Of a stretch of 64,000 nucleotides of DNA, positions 26,169 to 33,832 are shown in pieces. A model generated the notes under the pieces. It saw only the letters and a list, made by a program, of their open reading frames with translations. It had not been told where the DNA came from and made no database searches. The first letter of the stretch is position 1, and each line of letters starts with the position of its first letter. The stretch comes from Candidatus Riflebacteria bacterium HGW-Riflebacteria-1 (lineage in GTDB: Bacteria > Muiribacteriota > Ozemobacteria > Ozemobacterales > Ozemobacteraceae): assembly GCA_002839445.1 (NCBI GenBank), contig PGYB01000010.1, forward strand, positions 124,001 to 188,000. The letters run 5' to 3'. A program made the translations under genes and the position numbers.

Positions 26169-27434
26169 ATGAAATCCAGGTTTTTTGTACTTTTCATGTG
26201 TTTACTCGCCACCGTAGCCATAGTAGGCTGCGACCTCTTCGGCAAAGACGACGATGACAGCGTTTTAACCGGCTCAACCGGCAACATTACCGGCAAAGTA
26301 TTGGATTCTGCAGTTACCACCACCGGAGTCGTAGCTACTGTTACCGACGGCAACCAAACCACCACCTCCGCTGGCGACGGGACCTTCACACTCAACAATG
26401 TAACCATTGGATCAGACGGAAAAGTCAAGCTGACAGTTACTAATAGCAATTACCTTACCGGCTATGCATTCGAACCAGTCAGTTCTGGTATGACAACAAC
26501 AACCAATGTCTACCTTGTCAGCAAAGCCGGTTCAGATAAAAAGACACCCGCGAACCTTACCGTAGCAGGCGAAGAACTTGCTTTTCCTAGCAGTGTTAAA
26601 ATCAATTTTCCAAAAAACAGCGTTGTTGACAAAGATGGAAATGCAGTAGCTGCTCCTGAAATCTCTGTAATTTACAAAGCACCGGCCAAAACAGCAGCTT
26701 CACTCGATCCTTTCCCCGGTGTTTTTGCCGGAGTTCCCACCAACGGTACCACTGAAGTTCCATTTGAGACCTTTGGTTTTGTTAACATCGACCTTGGCGA
26801 AGGCAACAGCCTCAACCCGGCGATTGGTGCCTCATTGACCATACCTCTCGGCGCCAACAATCCTACTACCGGTGCCTACTCTCTGGCCATGCCTTTATGG
26901 AGATTTGACGCCAACGATGGCAAGTGGAAGCAGGTCGCGACTGCTACCAGGGCAGACACTAATGCTGCCACTCCTTTTTCAGCTCATGTCACAACATTCT
27001 CATGGTATAATCTTGATGCACCTGTCAACGTAAGCAGACTGGACGTAGTAGTTGCAAGCTACACTTCAACGCTCGTTGAATGGCAGATAATGGAAGGAAC
27101 GGCGACTGACACATCCAGAACAGATATGAGCAAGCGTATTGCCGGTGCCAAAGTTGTTGTCACCGCTACAGCCGAATCAGCTGACGCAGACAGTTCGTGG
27201 GCAACTCAGGCCTATGATGACACCAATAACTTCACCTGGAAAGAAACAAAGCTGACTGACGCTAACGGTGTTGCCAGCTTCAACATCCCCACAAACCGAA
27301 AATTCTCAATCAAAGTAACCACTTCTACCCATTCCAAATCCGGTTATATGTATGAAGTTGAAAATGGCGTTGCAACTGCCTATATCAATATGGGCTCGTT
27401 TACAGGCCACCATGGAACCGAGCCTGTAGACTAA
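26169..27434 (+). CDS. Lipoprotein with carboxypeptidase-regulatory-like and other beta domains
   Basis: The 421-residue protein begins MKSRFFVLFMCLLATVAIVG then Cys21, a lipobox, followed by an acidic tether (FGKDDDDS). ATG at 26169 is chosen because GGAGG lies 9 bases before it; the reading frame continues upstream but without a signal peptide. Residues about 38-110 resemble a carboxypeptidase regulatory-like domain (GNITGKVLDS, SAGDGTFTLNNVTIG). The middle (about 135-290) has FPKNSVVDKDGNAVAAPEIS and PLGANNPTTGAYSLAMPLWR, similar to repeats in surface proteins with ZU5-like folds. Residues about 305-400 form another beta domain with GVASFNIPTNRKFSIKV. There is no catalytic motif. It is probably a surface-exposed structural or adhesive lipoprotein. 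Confidence 0.82.
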   Translation: MKSRFFVLFMCLLATVAIVGCDLFGKDDDDSVLTGSTGNITGKVLDSAVTTTGVVATVTDGNQTTTSAGDGTFTLNNVTIGSDGKVKLTVTNSNYLTGYAFEPVSSGMTTTTNVYLVSKAGSDKKTPANLTVAGEELAFPSSVKINFPKNSVVDKDGNAVAAPEISVIYKAPAKTAASLDPFPGVFAGVPTNGTTEVPFETFGFVNIDLGEGNSLNPAIGASLTIPLGANNPTTGAYSLAMPLWRFDANDGKWKQVATATRADTNAATPFSAHVTTFSWYNLDAPVNVSRLDVVVASYTSTLVEWQIMEGTATDTSRTDMSKRIAGAKVVVTATAESADADSSWATQAYDDTNNFTWKETKLTDANGVASFNIPTNRKFSIKVTTSTHSKSGYMYEVENGVATAYINMGSFTGHHGTEPVD

Positions 27435-27457
27435 AAGTTATCTACAGAAGAACTTTG

Positions 27458-27483
27458 CCGCCCCGTTTCCGGGGCGGTTTTTA
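27458..27483 (+). terminator. Intrinsic terminator of the lipoprotein gene
   Basis: A perfect eight-pair GC-rich stem CCGCCCCG/CGGGGCGG with loop TTTC is followed by six T. It lies 24 bases after the stop codon. Confidence 0.95.
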
Positions 27484-27645
27484 TTTGGAGTGATTGCGGA
27501 GTTGAGAGTTATTGCAGTGACGCAATGGGAAATGTATAATGGCGGCAGGAAATGAGACCGCGGCATGGCAAATCCGGGTGGCGAAAAGACAAGGCAACAG
27601 AATTGCCGGGAAAGAGCAGAACTAAATCTTACGGAGAGTGACAAT

Positions 27646-28323
27646 ATGGAAGAATACATACCGTTTTTTGCGTTTGGCGGATTTATCTCTATTTTCGTCC
27701 TGATATTTGCATATTCATATTACGCTGCCAAAAAGCGCGCCGAGGCGCTGCGCGCGATTGCTGCCCGCATGGGCTTTGAATATCAGGAGAAAGCCGGCAG
27801 CCTGCGCAGCAAATATGCCCACTTCAACCTGTTTGCGCGCGGGCATTCACATCGCACCATCAACTATCTGCATGGCGAAAAGAACGAAGTCGAAGTCAGC
27901 GTCACCGACTACCACTATACAGTCGGGAGCGGCAAAAACGCCTCGCACTACGTCCAGACCATCTGCATCATCAAAGACCCCAACCTCGATCTGCCCAACT
28001 TCTTTGTTCGCCGCGAAAACAAGTTCTTTGACTATCTTGGCAAGCTTTTCGGCGGTCAGGATATCAATTTTCCTGAAGACGACAAATTTTCATCTGCTTT
28101 TGTTCTGCAGGGCAAGTCGGAAGCAGAAACCCGCAACCTGTTCAATCACCGCGTCCGCGACGCCTTCGGCAAGTTTTCTGGCACCAATGCGCAGATTGAA
28201 GGACAGGGCGACTCGATAATCGTTCACAAGGGCGTTGTAGTCAAACCAGAAGAATTGCCGATTCTGCTCAAAGACACCTTTGACGTCTATTACGCCATCA
28301 AGGCGCGCGACACCGACTATTAG
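27646..28323 (+). CDS. Single-pass membrane protein of unknown function
   Basis: The 225-residue protein has one N-terminal membrane span (YIPFFAFGGFISIFVLIFAY) followed by a basic stop and a cytosolic domain of about 195 residues. ATG at 27646 is preferred to the in-frame ATG at 27565, because ACGGAGAG lies about 8 bases upstream and the hydrophobic segment then starts the protein. The soluble part includes RMGFEYQEKAGSLRSKYAHF and SHYVQTICIIKDPNLDLPNF, a pattern I associate with widespread uncharacterised membrane-anchored proteins, but I can name no family with confidence. It is 32 bases upstream of another small membrane protein gene on the same strand. Confidence 0.78.
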   Translation: MEEYIPFFAFGGFISIFVLIFAYSYYAAKKRAEALRAIAARMGFEYQEKAGSLRSKYAHFNLFARGHSHRTINYLHGEKNEVEVSVTDYHYTVGSGKNASHYVQTICIIKDPNLDLPNFFVRRENKFFDYLGKLFGGQDINFPEDDKFSSAFVLQGKSEAETRNLFNHRVRDAFGKFSGTNAQIEGQGDSIIVHKGVVVKPEELPILLKDTFDVYYAIKARDTDY

Positions 28324-28355
28324 GCGACTGACGCCAAATATGTTATATTTCGTCT

Positions 28356-29030
28356 ATGGCTGAAGAAAACAAAACAGAGATACCGACCGCAACTGAAACC
28401 ACTGATAAAGCGGCAACGCCAGTTGCAGAGACAATCGCAATACCGACACTGGCTGAAGACGTAGCAAAACTCGAACAGATCGACCGGCTGCGTGCCGTTG
28501 TTCTTCGCATGCAGGGCGGGCGCCACCCCAACCGTGAAATCGAAGACCTGCTGCAGCGACGACTTAACCTTCCGCTCGAAGAATTTCAGGGCCCGTATGT
28601 GACAAGGCTGGTTGTTACTCTGATGATGGTCTTTATCGCTTCAACTGCTATCTGGGCAATTTTGTGGGCTATCGGCAACGCCATGGAACTGAACTTCGTT
28701 CTCAATATGGTTTCAACCGGCATGGCGACGTTGGTTGCCGCTATCGCCGGTGTCGCAGTGTTTCACCCGGCGTCGGTTCCTGATGAAAAAAAGCTGATCG
28801 CCGCCATCGAAGCACATATGAACGAATTGCGCATGGAACTCGGCAAAAGCGAATCTGCCGGCAACACCTCCGAAGAGCCGGGCAAAGCAGGTGATGATGG
28901 CAATAAAAAATCATCAACCACAGTAGAGGCAGACTTGAAGGCTGCTTCAGACCAAGGCTCAGAAAACGGCACGCCCGCGCCAGACACCTCGGTTGTCACA
29001 GACAAAGGCTCCGACGACGTATCACCTTGA
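28356..29030 (+). CDS. Two-span membrane protein with acidic tails, unknown function
   Basis: The 224-residue protein has an N-terminal threonine/glutamate-rich stretch, a charged helix (about 30-75: LEQIDRLRAVVLRMQGGRHP), two hydrophobic spans (about 80-105 and 112-138, ending AAIAGVAVFHP), and a low-complexity C-terminal tail of Ser, Asp, Glu, Gly and Thr. TATATT lies 6 bases before the ATG, so a nearly leaderless transcript is possible. It ends 3 bases before nth. I recognise no family. Confidence 0.72.
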   Translation: MAEENKTEIPTATETTDKAATPVAETIAIPTLAEDVAKLEQIDRLRAVVLRMQGGRHPNREIEDLLQRRLNLPLEEFQGPYVTRLVVTLMMVFIASTAIWAILWAIGNAMELNFVLNMVSTGMATLVAAIAGVAVFHPASVPDEKKLIAAIEAHMNELRMELGKSESAGNTSEEPGKAGDDGNKKSSTTVEADLKAASDQGSENGTPAPDTSVVTDKGSDDVSP

Positions 29031-29033
29031 GTT

Positions 29034-29663
29034 ATGAACAAAAAACAGATTGCCAGCAAAATTATCGCCGAGCTCAAAAAAAAATATCCGGCGCCAGAAT
29101 GCGCGCTGATTCATCTGAATCCTTGGCAACTGCTGGTTGCAACCATTCTGTCTGCGCAATGCACTGACAAGCGCGTCAACATGGTCACTCCTGCACTATT
29201 CAAAAAATACGCTACACCGGCAGAGTTTGCCGCAGCCAGGCAGGACGATCTCGAAACGGTCATTCACTCGACTGGCTTCTTCAGAAACAAGGCTAAAAAC
29301 ATCATTGCCTGCGCCAGAAAACTCATCGAAAAGTATGACGGCGAAATTCCGCAGAACATTGACGACCTCACCAGTCTGCCCGGCGTCGGGCGCAAAACCG
29401 CCAGCGTAATTCTCGGCACCTCATTCGGAAAAGCCGAAGGCATTGTAGTTGACACGCATGTCACCAGACTTTCGAACCGCATGGGTCTGACCGAACAAAG
29501 CGACGCGGGACGCATAGAGAAAGATCTCATGCAGATCATCGCAAAAAAGAACTGGATCGAATTCTCGCATCTCCTGATTTTACACGGTCGCGAACGCTGC
29601 AGCGCCCGCAAACCCGACTGCGCAGATTGCGAAATCAACCACCTCTGCCCTAAGATCCTCTGA
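29034..29663 (+). CDS. nth: Endonuclease III
   Basis: The 209-residue protein is the base-excision repair DNA glycosylase/AP lyase for oxidised pyrimidines. It has LSAQCTDKRVNMVTPALF in the N-terminal helix bundle, the helix-hairpin-helix LPGVGRKTA with the catalytic Lys, VDTHVTRLSNRMGL with the catalytic Asp, and the C-terminal [4Fe-4S] ligand set C-x6-C-x2-C-x5-C in RERCSARKPDCADCEINHLC. Length is typical. It begins 3 bases after the preceding membrane-protein gene, so is probably cotranscribed with it. Confidence 0.97.
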   Translation: MNKKQIASKIIAELKKKYPAPECALIHLNPWQLLVATILSAQCTDKRVNMVTPALFKKYATPAEFAAARQDDLETVIHSTGFFRNKAKNIIACARKLIEKYDGEIPQNIDDLTSLPGVGRKTASVILGTSFGKAEGIVVDTHVTRLSNRMGLTEQSDAGRIEKDLMQIIAKKNWIEFSHLLILHGRERCSARKPDCADCEINHLCPKIL

Positions 29664-29811
29664 TCGTTTGACTCGTGCTCGTGCGCGTAATCGTAATCGA
29701 AAACTCTTCACTGCACTTATAAACCCGTGAGACTGCTTCGGAGACCAGCGTCTCCTCGCAGTGACAGAGAAAATTTTACGGCAATACCACACATAGCTCG
29801 ATAGCCAAACG

Positions 29812-29986
29812 ATTACGACGCGCAGGATGCGCTAGTGCCAGGGTGCCCGAGGATTAGGCTGCTCTTTAGGTGGCTCTTATGGCCTTTGGCCATAAGAGCC
29901 ACGTATCCCGCAGTCCTTAACCGGGAGTGGCTAGCCTTTAGAGCAGCCTATCCCGAAGGGTTCCCCGGGTCGGCGCGCCCAGGTGC
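29812..29986 (-). repeat. Dispersed hairpin-module repeat, copy D, with a nested hairpin
   Basis: Same plan as copy A, but between the arms of the usual stem GGCTGCTCT/AGAGCAGCC (29857-29865/29940-29948) sits a complete second module: a perfect 15-pair stem starting GTGGCTCTTATGGCC (29870-29884) against 29888-29902, then GTATCCCG and a CCCG…CCGGG element. The second module thus occupies the loop of the first. The copy runs straight into the CGATTA array. Confidence 0.85.
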
Positions 29987-30066
29987 GATTACGATTACGA
30001 TTACGATTACGATTACGATTACGATTACGATTACGATTACGATTACGATTACGATTACGATTACGA
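29986..30066. repeat. CGATTA hexanucleotide tandem array
   Basis: About 81 bases of uninterrupted CGATTA units (13.5 copies). Other copies of this repeat family have only one or two GATTACG units at the matching place, so the array is a local expansion at the edge of copy D. Confidence 0.98.
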
Positions 30067-30104
30067 GCAGGATACAGCAGACCTGAAAAAAAAGAATATA
30101 TTTG

Positions 30105-30133
30105 TTGTTGCATTTGAAACAGAAGCATGATAT
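30105..30133 (+). promoter_or_regulatory. Candidate promoter of the DEAD-box helicase gene
   Basis: TTGTTG (30105-30110) and TGATAT (30128-30133) are 17 bases apart. The start would be near 30140, giving a leader of about 220 bases. Confidence 0.45.
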
Positions 30134-30175
30134 CCTCGTTCTTACCCTTTTGCGTATGTCCGGGGGTTCGGATAA

Positions 30176-30238
30176 CATGCACAGGGTTTTCTGCCGGAGG
30201 TACCGGCTTACCGTCGTGAGTTTCACGGCCTGTGCATG
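30176..30238 (+). promoter_or_regulatory. Structured RNA element in the helicase 5' leader
   Basis: A perfect ten-pair outer stem, CATGCACAGG (30176-30185) against CCTGTGCATG (30229-30238), encloses two inner hairpins: GCCGG-AGGTA-CCGGC (about 30193-30207) and CGTGA-GTT-TCACG (about 30215-30227). Together they make a three-way junction of 63 bases upstream of the start codon. I do not recognise it as a named riboswitch. Cold-shock helicase genes often have regulatory leaders, so control of the helicase is a reasonable inference. Confidence 0.6.
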
Positions 30239-30359
30239 AAAAAATCTGTGATGACCTGACCGGGCACCCGCGCAAATCCATTCTGATAGCGCGCAACGAC
30301 CTGCATGTCTTAGAGTTTTCCGGTTTTTTCGGCCCTAACATGTAAGGATACACGCTACA

Positions 30360-32276
30360 ATGACTACTACTGACACTCAAACTACTGCTTTCGCAAACCT
30401 CGAGCTCTCTGCCCACATCATGCAGGCTCTTACTGAATCAGGTTACGACATCCCGACACCTATTCAGGCGCAGATGATCCCAGCTATGCTCGAAGGCCGC
30501 GACGTGGTTGGCCAGGCCCAGACCGGCACTGGCAAAACAGCCGCTTTTGCACTGCCAATCCTTAACCAGATTGACCTCGAACTCCATCAGCCACAGGCAT
30601 TGATTCTTGCACCCACCCGCGAACTCGCGATTCAGGTTACCGAATCATTTAAAAAATACGCAAAGCATATGCGCGGTTTCAAAACCATCGCCGTTTACGG
30701 CGGCCAGGAATACAGCGGCCAATTGCGCGCCCTCAGCCGTGGCGCTCATGTTGTCGTAGGCACCCCGGGCCGTGTTATGGACCATATAGATCGCGGCACC
30801 CTCAACCTTGATTCACTCAAGTGCCTGGTGCTCGACGAAGCCGACGAAATGCTGCGCATGGGCTTCAAAGAAGACGTCGAATGGGTTCTCGAACGCACCC
30901 CCGAACATCGCCAGATCGCACTGTTTTCGGCAACCATGCCGCCCGACATCAGAGCCATTTCACGCCGCTTCCTGAATAATCCCCAGGAGATTTCGATCAA
31001 ACAGCGCACCAGCACCGTTGAAGCCACTCGCCAGCGCTACTGGCCGGTCAGCGGCATGCACAAGCTCGACGCCCTTTCCCGCATTCTCGAAGCTGAAACT
31101 TTCGATGCAATTCTTATTTTCGTAAAGACCAAGGTCGACACTCTCGAAGTCGCCGAACAACTGCAGAATCGCGGTTTTGCCGCTGCTGCGCTCAATGGCG
31201 ATATTCCACAGGCTCAGCGCGAAAGAATTATTGACCAGCTGAAACGCGGCAAGCTCAACATAATCGTCGCCACCGACGTAGCCGCCCGCGGCCTCGACGT
31301 CGACAGAATCAGCCATGTCATCAACTATGATGCACCACACGATCCCGAAAGCTATGTACATCGCATTGGTCGCACTGGTCGTGCCGGACGCAGCGGCGAA
31401 GCCATTCTCTTCATTTCGCCTCGCGAACGCCGCATTCTGCAGATGATCGAAAAATCGACAAGACAGCCAATCGCGCACATGGAACTGCCAACAGCTGATT
31501 TCATCAACAAGAAGCGCATTGACGCTTTCAAACAGAAGATCAGCGAAACCATAAACACCGTCGACCTCAAGATCTTCAAAGATCTCGTCGAACAGTATTG
31601 CGCTGAGCACCATAATACTGACCCGATCGAAATCGCAGCCGCTACCGCCCGCATGTTCCAGGGCGAAAAACCCCTGCTGCTGCAGGTTAAATACGAAAAG
31701 CCCAGCGAACCGATCAACAACACCCGCGACTTTTCAGATTACGATCGCAAGGGTTCGGCGCCAGTTCGCCGCCCCAGACGTGCTGATAACGAAGCCGAAG
31801 AGGGTATGGAAACCTACCGCATCGAAGTTGGCCGTGACCACGGCGTTCAGCCCGGACACATTGTTGGCGCGATCGCCGGCGAGACCGGAATGGCCAGCAA
31901 GCACATCGGCAGAATCAAGCTGTTCAACGAATTCAGCCTGGTTGACCTTCCCGAAGGCATGAATCCTGAGCTTATCACCAAGCTGAAAAGCGCCTGGATC
32001 TGCAAACGTCAGCTCGAAATCAGCCTCGACCGCGGCCAGCAGAACACTGACAAACATCAGCCAACAACCCGTGACGTCAGACCGGCACCGTTTACCAAAA
32101 GCTTCTTTAAAACCGAAGCCAAAGAGCAGACTGAGCGCCCGACCCGCAACAAATATGCGGAAAAGACAACCAGACACACGACAAAAACAACAACGTTCGC
32201 TGGCAAACAACCGCCAACAAAGCGCAATCGTCGCGACAGCAAAGAACTGACCGCCGGACGCCGCAGCACACGCTAA
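30360..32276 (+). CDS. deaD: DEAD-box ATP-dependent RNA helicase (DeaD/CsdA type)
   Basis: The 638-residue protein unwinds RNA duplexes and usually helps ribosome assembly or mRNA decay, especially in the cold. Motifs: Q motif with TPIQAQMIP, AQTGTGKT near 54-61, PTRELAIQ, GTPGRVMDH, DEAD at 159-162, SAT in SATMPP, ARGLDVDRISHVINYD and HRIGRTGRAGR near 334. Residues about 475-555 are a DbpA-type RNA-binding domain (YRIEVGRDHGVQPGHIVGAI, HIGRIKLFNEFSLVDLP). The tail after 560 is basic and disordered (Lys, Thr, Arg). This order matches DeaD/CsdA. It has its own candidate promoter and a structured leader, and ends at a strong terminator. Confidence 0.96.
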   Translation: MTTTDTQTTAFANLELSAHIMQALTESGYDIPTPIQAQMIPAMLEGRDVVGQAQTGTGKTAAFALPILNQIDLELHQPQALILAPTRELAIQVTESFKKYAKHMRGFKTIAVYGGQEYSGQLRALSRGAHVVVGTPGRVMDHIDRGTLNLDSLKCLVLDEADEMLRMGFKEDVEWVLERTPEHRQIALFSATMPPDIRAISRRFLNNPQEISIKQRTSTVEATRQRYWPVSGMHKLDALSRILEAETFDAILIFVKTKVDTLEVAEQLQNRGFAAAALNGDIPQAQRERIIDQLKRGKLNIIVATDVAARGLDVDRISHVINYDAPHDPESYVHRIGRTGRAGRSGEAILFISPRERRILQMIEKSTRQPIAHMELPTADFINKKRIDAFKQKISETINTVDLKIFKDLVEQYCAEHHNTDPIEIAAATARMFQGEKPLLLQVKYEKPSEPINNTRDFSDYDRKGSAPVRRPRRADNEAEEGMETYRIEVGRDHGVQPGHIVGAIAGETGMASKHIGRIKLFNEFSLVDLPEGMNPELITKLKSAWICKRQLEISLDRGQQNTDKHQPTTRDVRPAPFTKSFFKTEAKEQTERPTRNKYAEKTTRHTTKTTTFAGKQPPTKRNRRDSKELTAGRRSTR

Positions 32277-32296
32277 CCTTCCGCCTTTAATGCAGA

Positions 32297-32336
32297 CAAC
32301 CCGAAGCAGTTTTCAGCTGCTTCGGGTTGTTTTTAT
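32297..32336 (+). terminator. Intrinsic terminator of the helicase gene
   Basis: A twelve-pair stem AACCCGAAGCAG/CTGCTTCGGGTT (32298-32309/32318-32329) is followed by GTTTTT. It lies 21 bases after the stop. Confidence 0.95.
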
Positions 32337-32399
32337 CCAGCTCATGCTGTTATGTTTATAGACATCTAGTCCTCTGACAACATTGAGCACATTGTTCGC

Positions 32400-32737
32400 T
32401 GAAAAAAATGATTCAAAATTGCTTTTATAAAACCGTATACCAGGGCGTAGGCAGGTTTTTTGCACACGAGGTGCTTATGCCGGGCGGCTCAGGATGGAGA
32501 TCGCCCGGTCCCATGCGCGAAAGCTTTTTTGCACAAGGATGTGCTTATGCAGAGCTGCGCAGGATAGAGCAGCTCTGTGAGACAGGCAGCTTTGACGCAA
32601 TCCCGAAAGCTCCTACCTCAAATTCTCATCTGTCGATAGCTGTAGCGAATGGCCCGCTGAGCAGTGCGGGATACGCCGTTCTAATGGCTGAAGCCAGTAA
32701 GAACGGCCTAATTCTGCCGAGAGCCCGGGAGAACTAA
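32400..32737 (+). repeat. Dispersed hairpin-module repeat, copy C, with two extra tandem hairpin units
   Basis: Opposite orientation to copy B. Shared parts are ATGATTCAAAATTGC (about 32408), TACCAGGGCGTAGGCAGG, CTGTCGATAGCTGTAGCG, stem CCCGC/GCGGG (32653-32657/32666-32670), and stem GCCGTTCT/AGAACGGC (32675-32682/32700-32707) with loop core GGCTGAAGCC (32686-32695). Between the second and third parts are about 170 bases absent from copy B, containing two tandem units 69 bases apart: GCAC/GTGC hairpin, TTATG, then CCGGGCG/CGCCCGG in the first and CAGAGCTG/CAGCTCTG in the second. Almost all of 32277-32760 is this repeat plus the terminator. A 109-codon open frame across it is not a gene. Confidence 0.9.
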
Positions 32738-32760
32738 CAACAAACTAACGGACAAATAAT

Positions 32761-33705
32761 TTGAAAAAGCTACTATCAATACTGATGTTTTTACTGTTCT
32801 GCAGTTGCAGCGCGCAGCTGCAGGCCTGGTCTTATCACACGCATCGCAAGATCACCGCCGATGCGGTCAGACTCATGCCGGAAAGTTTCAGGCGCGACTT
32901 CTCCGGTAAAAAGAGCCACTTTCTCAAAGGGGCGACCGACCCTGACATTCTTATCAAAGATTTCACCAGCCATGTGTATCACCCTGATGGCTCGGCAACA
33001 GATGGTCTTTATCGAATACAACAGCTTTTCGACAAAGCTGTCGAACTTATCAGCAGCAACCAGAGCGCCGACAGTATTGCTTACACGCTAGGCCTCATGT
33101 CACATTACATAGCAGATATCAACCAGCCTCTGCATACGGCGGGCCGCGACTACGACGCGAATGAGTCTGAGTATCACAGCCTGTTCGAGCGCGACCTTAA
33201 CCCGGTTCTCAAAGAATTGACACTGCCAGTGATTGAATACCGGCCGGTTAACTTCGTTGAAGATCGCGTCAAGGCGATGGCCAAGGAAGCCAACCGCTAT
33301 TATGACGAAATTGGTATTGCCTATCGCGAAGGCAAGGGCCTGACACCGCTTAGACCGATGGCCGAACGCCAGATCACGGCAGCGACTCAGAATGTGGTAG
33401 ATTTCTGGCTGGGCGCTTACCAGGCGGCCGGACGCATTTTTCCGGAAAGCGCGGCGATGGCGCAGAACGAAAGTCCCGATGAAAATTGGAGCAGCAAAGA
33501 AACGCCGCAAAGTAAGAGCAGCAGCGACCAGGTAAACATTAACACTGCCAGCGCCGACGATCTGGCAACATTTTTCAATATTCCCAAAAGCAAGGCGCTG
33601 AGAATAATAGAAGGCCGACCTTTCAGTTCGGTTTACGATCTCGCAAAAGTTGACGGTTTTAACGTACATTTTGTCAGACGCCACAAAGACCGCATCAAAC
33701 TCTGA
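32761..33705 (+). CDS. Exported S1/P1-nuclease or phospholipase C-like protein with C-terminal HhH domain
   Basis: The 314-residue product begins at a TTG with a weak ACGGA upstream. Its signal peptide ends LQA before Trp23, giving mature WSYHTHRKI. In zinc-dependent phospholipase C and S1/P1 nuclease the mature N-terminal Trp is a zinc ligand, so this cleavage site supports that fold. GATDPDIL, TSHVYHPDG and LMSHYIADINQPLHTAG hold the His/Asp ligands of the trinuclear zinc site. After a low-complexity linker (about 235-258), residues 259-314 are a ComEA-like helix-hairpin-helix domain (VNINTASADDLATFFNIPKS). A hydrolase fused to a DNA-binding-type HhH suggests an extracellular nuclease that grips DNA, though lipid hydrolysis is possible. 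A lipoprotein reading (Cys at 14 or 16) is less likely. Confidence 0.82.
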   Translation: MKKLLSILMFLLFCSCSAQLQAWSYHTHRKITADAVRLMPESFRRDFSGKKSHFLKGATDPDILIKDFTSHVYHPDGSATDGLYRIQQLFDKAVELISSNQSADSIAYTLGLMSHYIADINQPLHTAGRDYDANESEYHSLFERDLNPVLKELTLPVIEYRPVNFVEDRVKAMAKEANRYYDEIGIAYREGKGLTPLRPMAERQITAATQNVVDFWLGAYQAAGRIFPESAAMAQNESPDENWSSKETPQSKSSSDQVNINTASADDLATFFNIPKSKALRIIEGRPFSSVYDLAKVDGFNVHFVRRHKDRIKL

Positions 33706-33832
33706 CCAACAAGCGCAAGCCAACGCGCGCAATAAATTCAGCCATGAGTTGAATTCTCAGTGTTAAACATTTCCCGGAATCTGCCGATTATGGGGTTTGA
33801 ATTGTGCAAACAATACGATCCGGAGGGACAAG

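Larger units (their letters stand above)
29664..30359. other. Long non-coding region: repeats, hexamer array and helicase leader
   Basis: Holds, in order, an imperfect hairpin at about 29732-29763 (CTGC-TTC-GGAGAC against GTCTCC-TC-GCAG), family 1 repeat copy D, the CGATTA array, a promoter, and the structured leader of the DEAD-box helicase. Open frames on both strands here come from the hexamer array (alternating Ile-Val, Thr-Ile or Arg-Asn) and are not genes. Confidence 0.8.

Noticed and set aside
29732..29763. Terminator of nth
   Set aside because: The stem is imperfect (internal TTC/TC mismatches) and lacks a T tract; it looks more like part of a dispersed repeat.
29986..30066. Possible CRISPR array
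   Set aside because: Units are 6 bases with no spacers and no cas genes are near. This is a microsatellite.
29835..30416. Open reading frames on both strands over the hexamer array, encoding repeated Thr-Ile, Ile-Val or Arg-Asn
   Set aside because: Any hexamer array without stop codons gives such frames in every reading phase. There is no ribosome binding site or domain, and the region is repeat DNA.
32408..32737. A 109-codon open frame with an ATG
   Set aside because: It runs across repeat copy C, in which the parts are palindromic and conserved at the DNA level in copy B on the opposite strand, where the frame is not kept.
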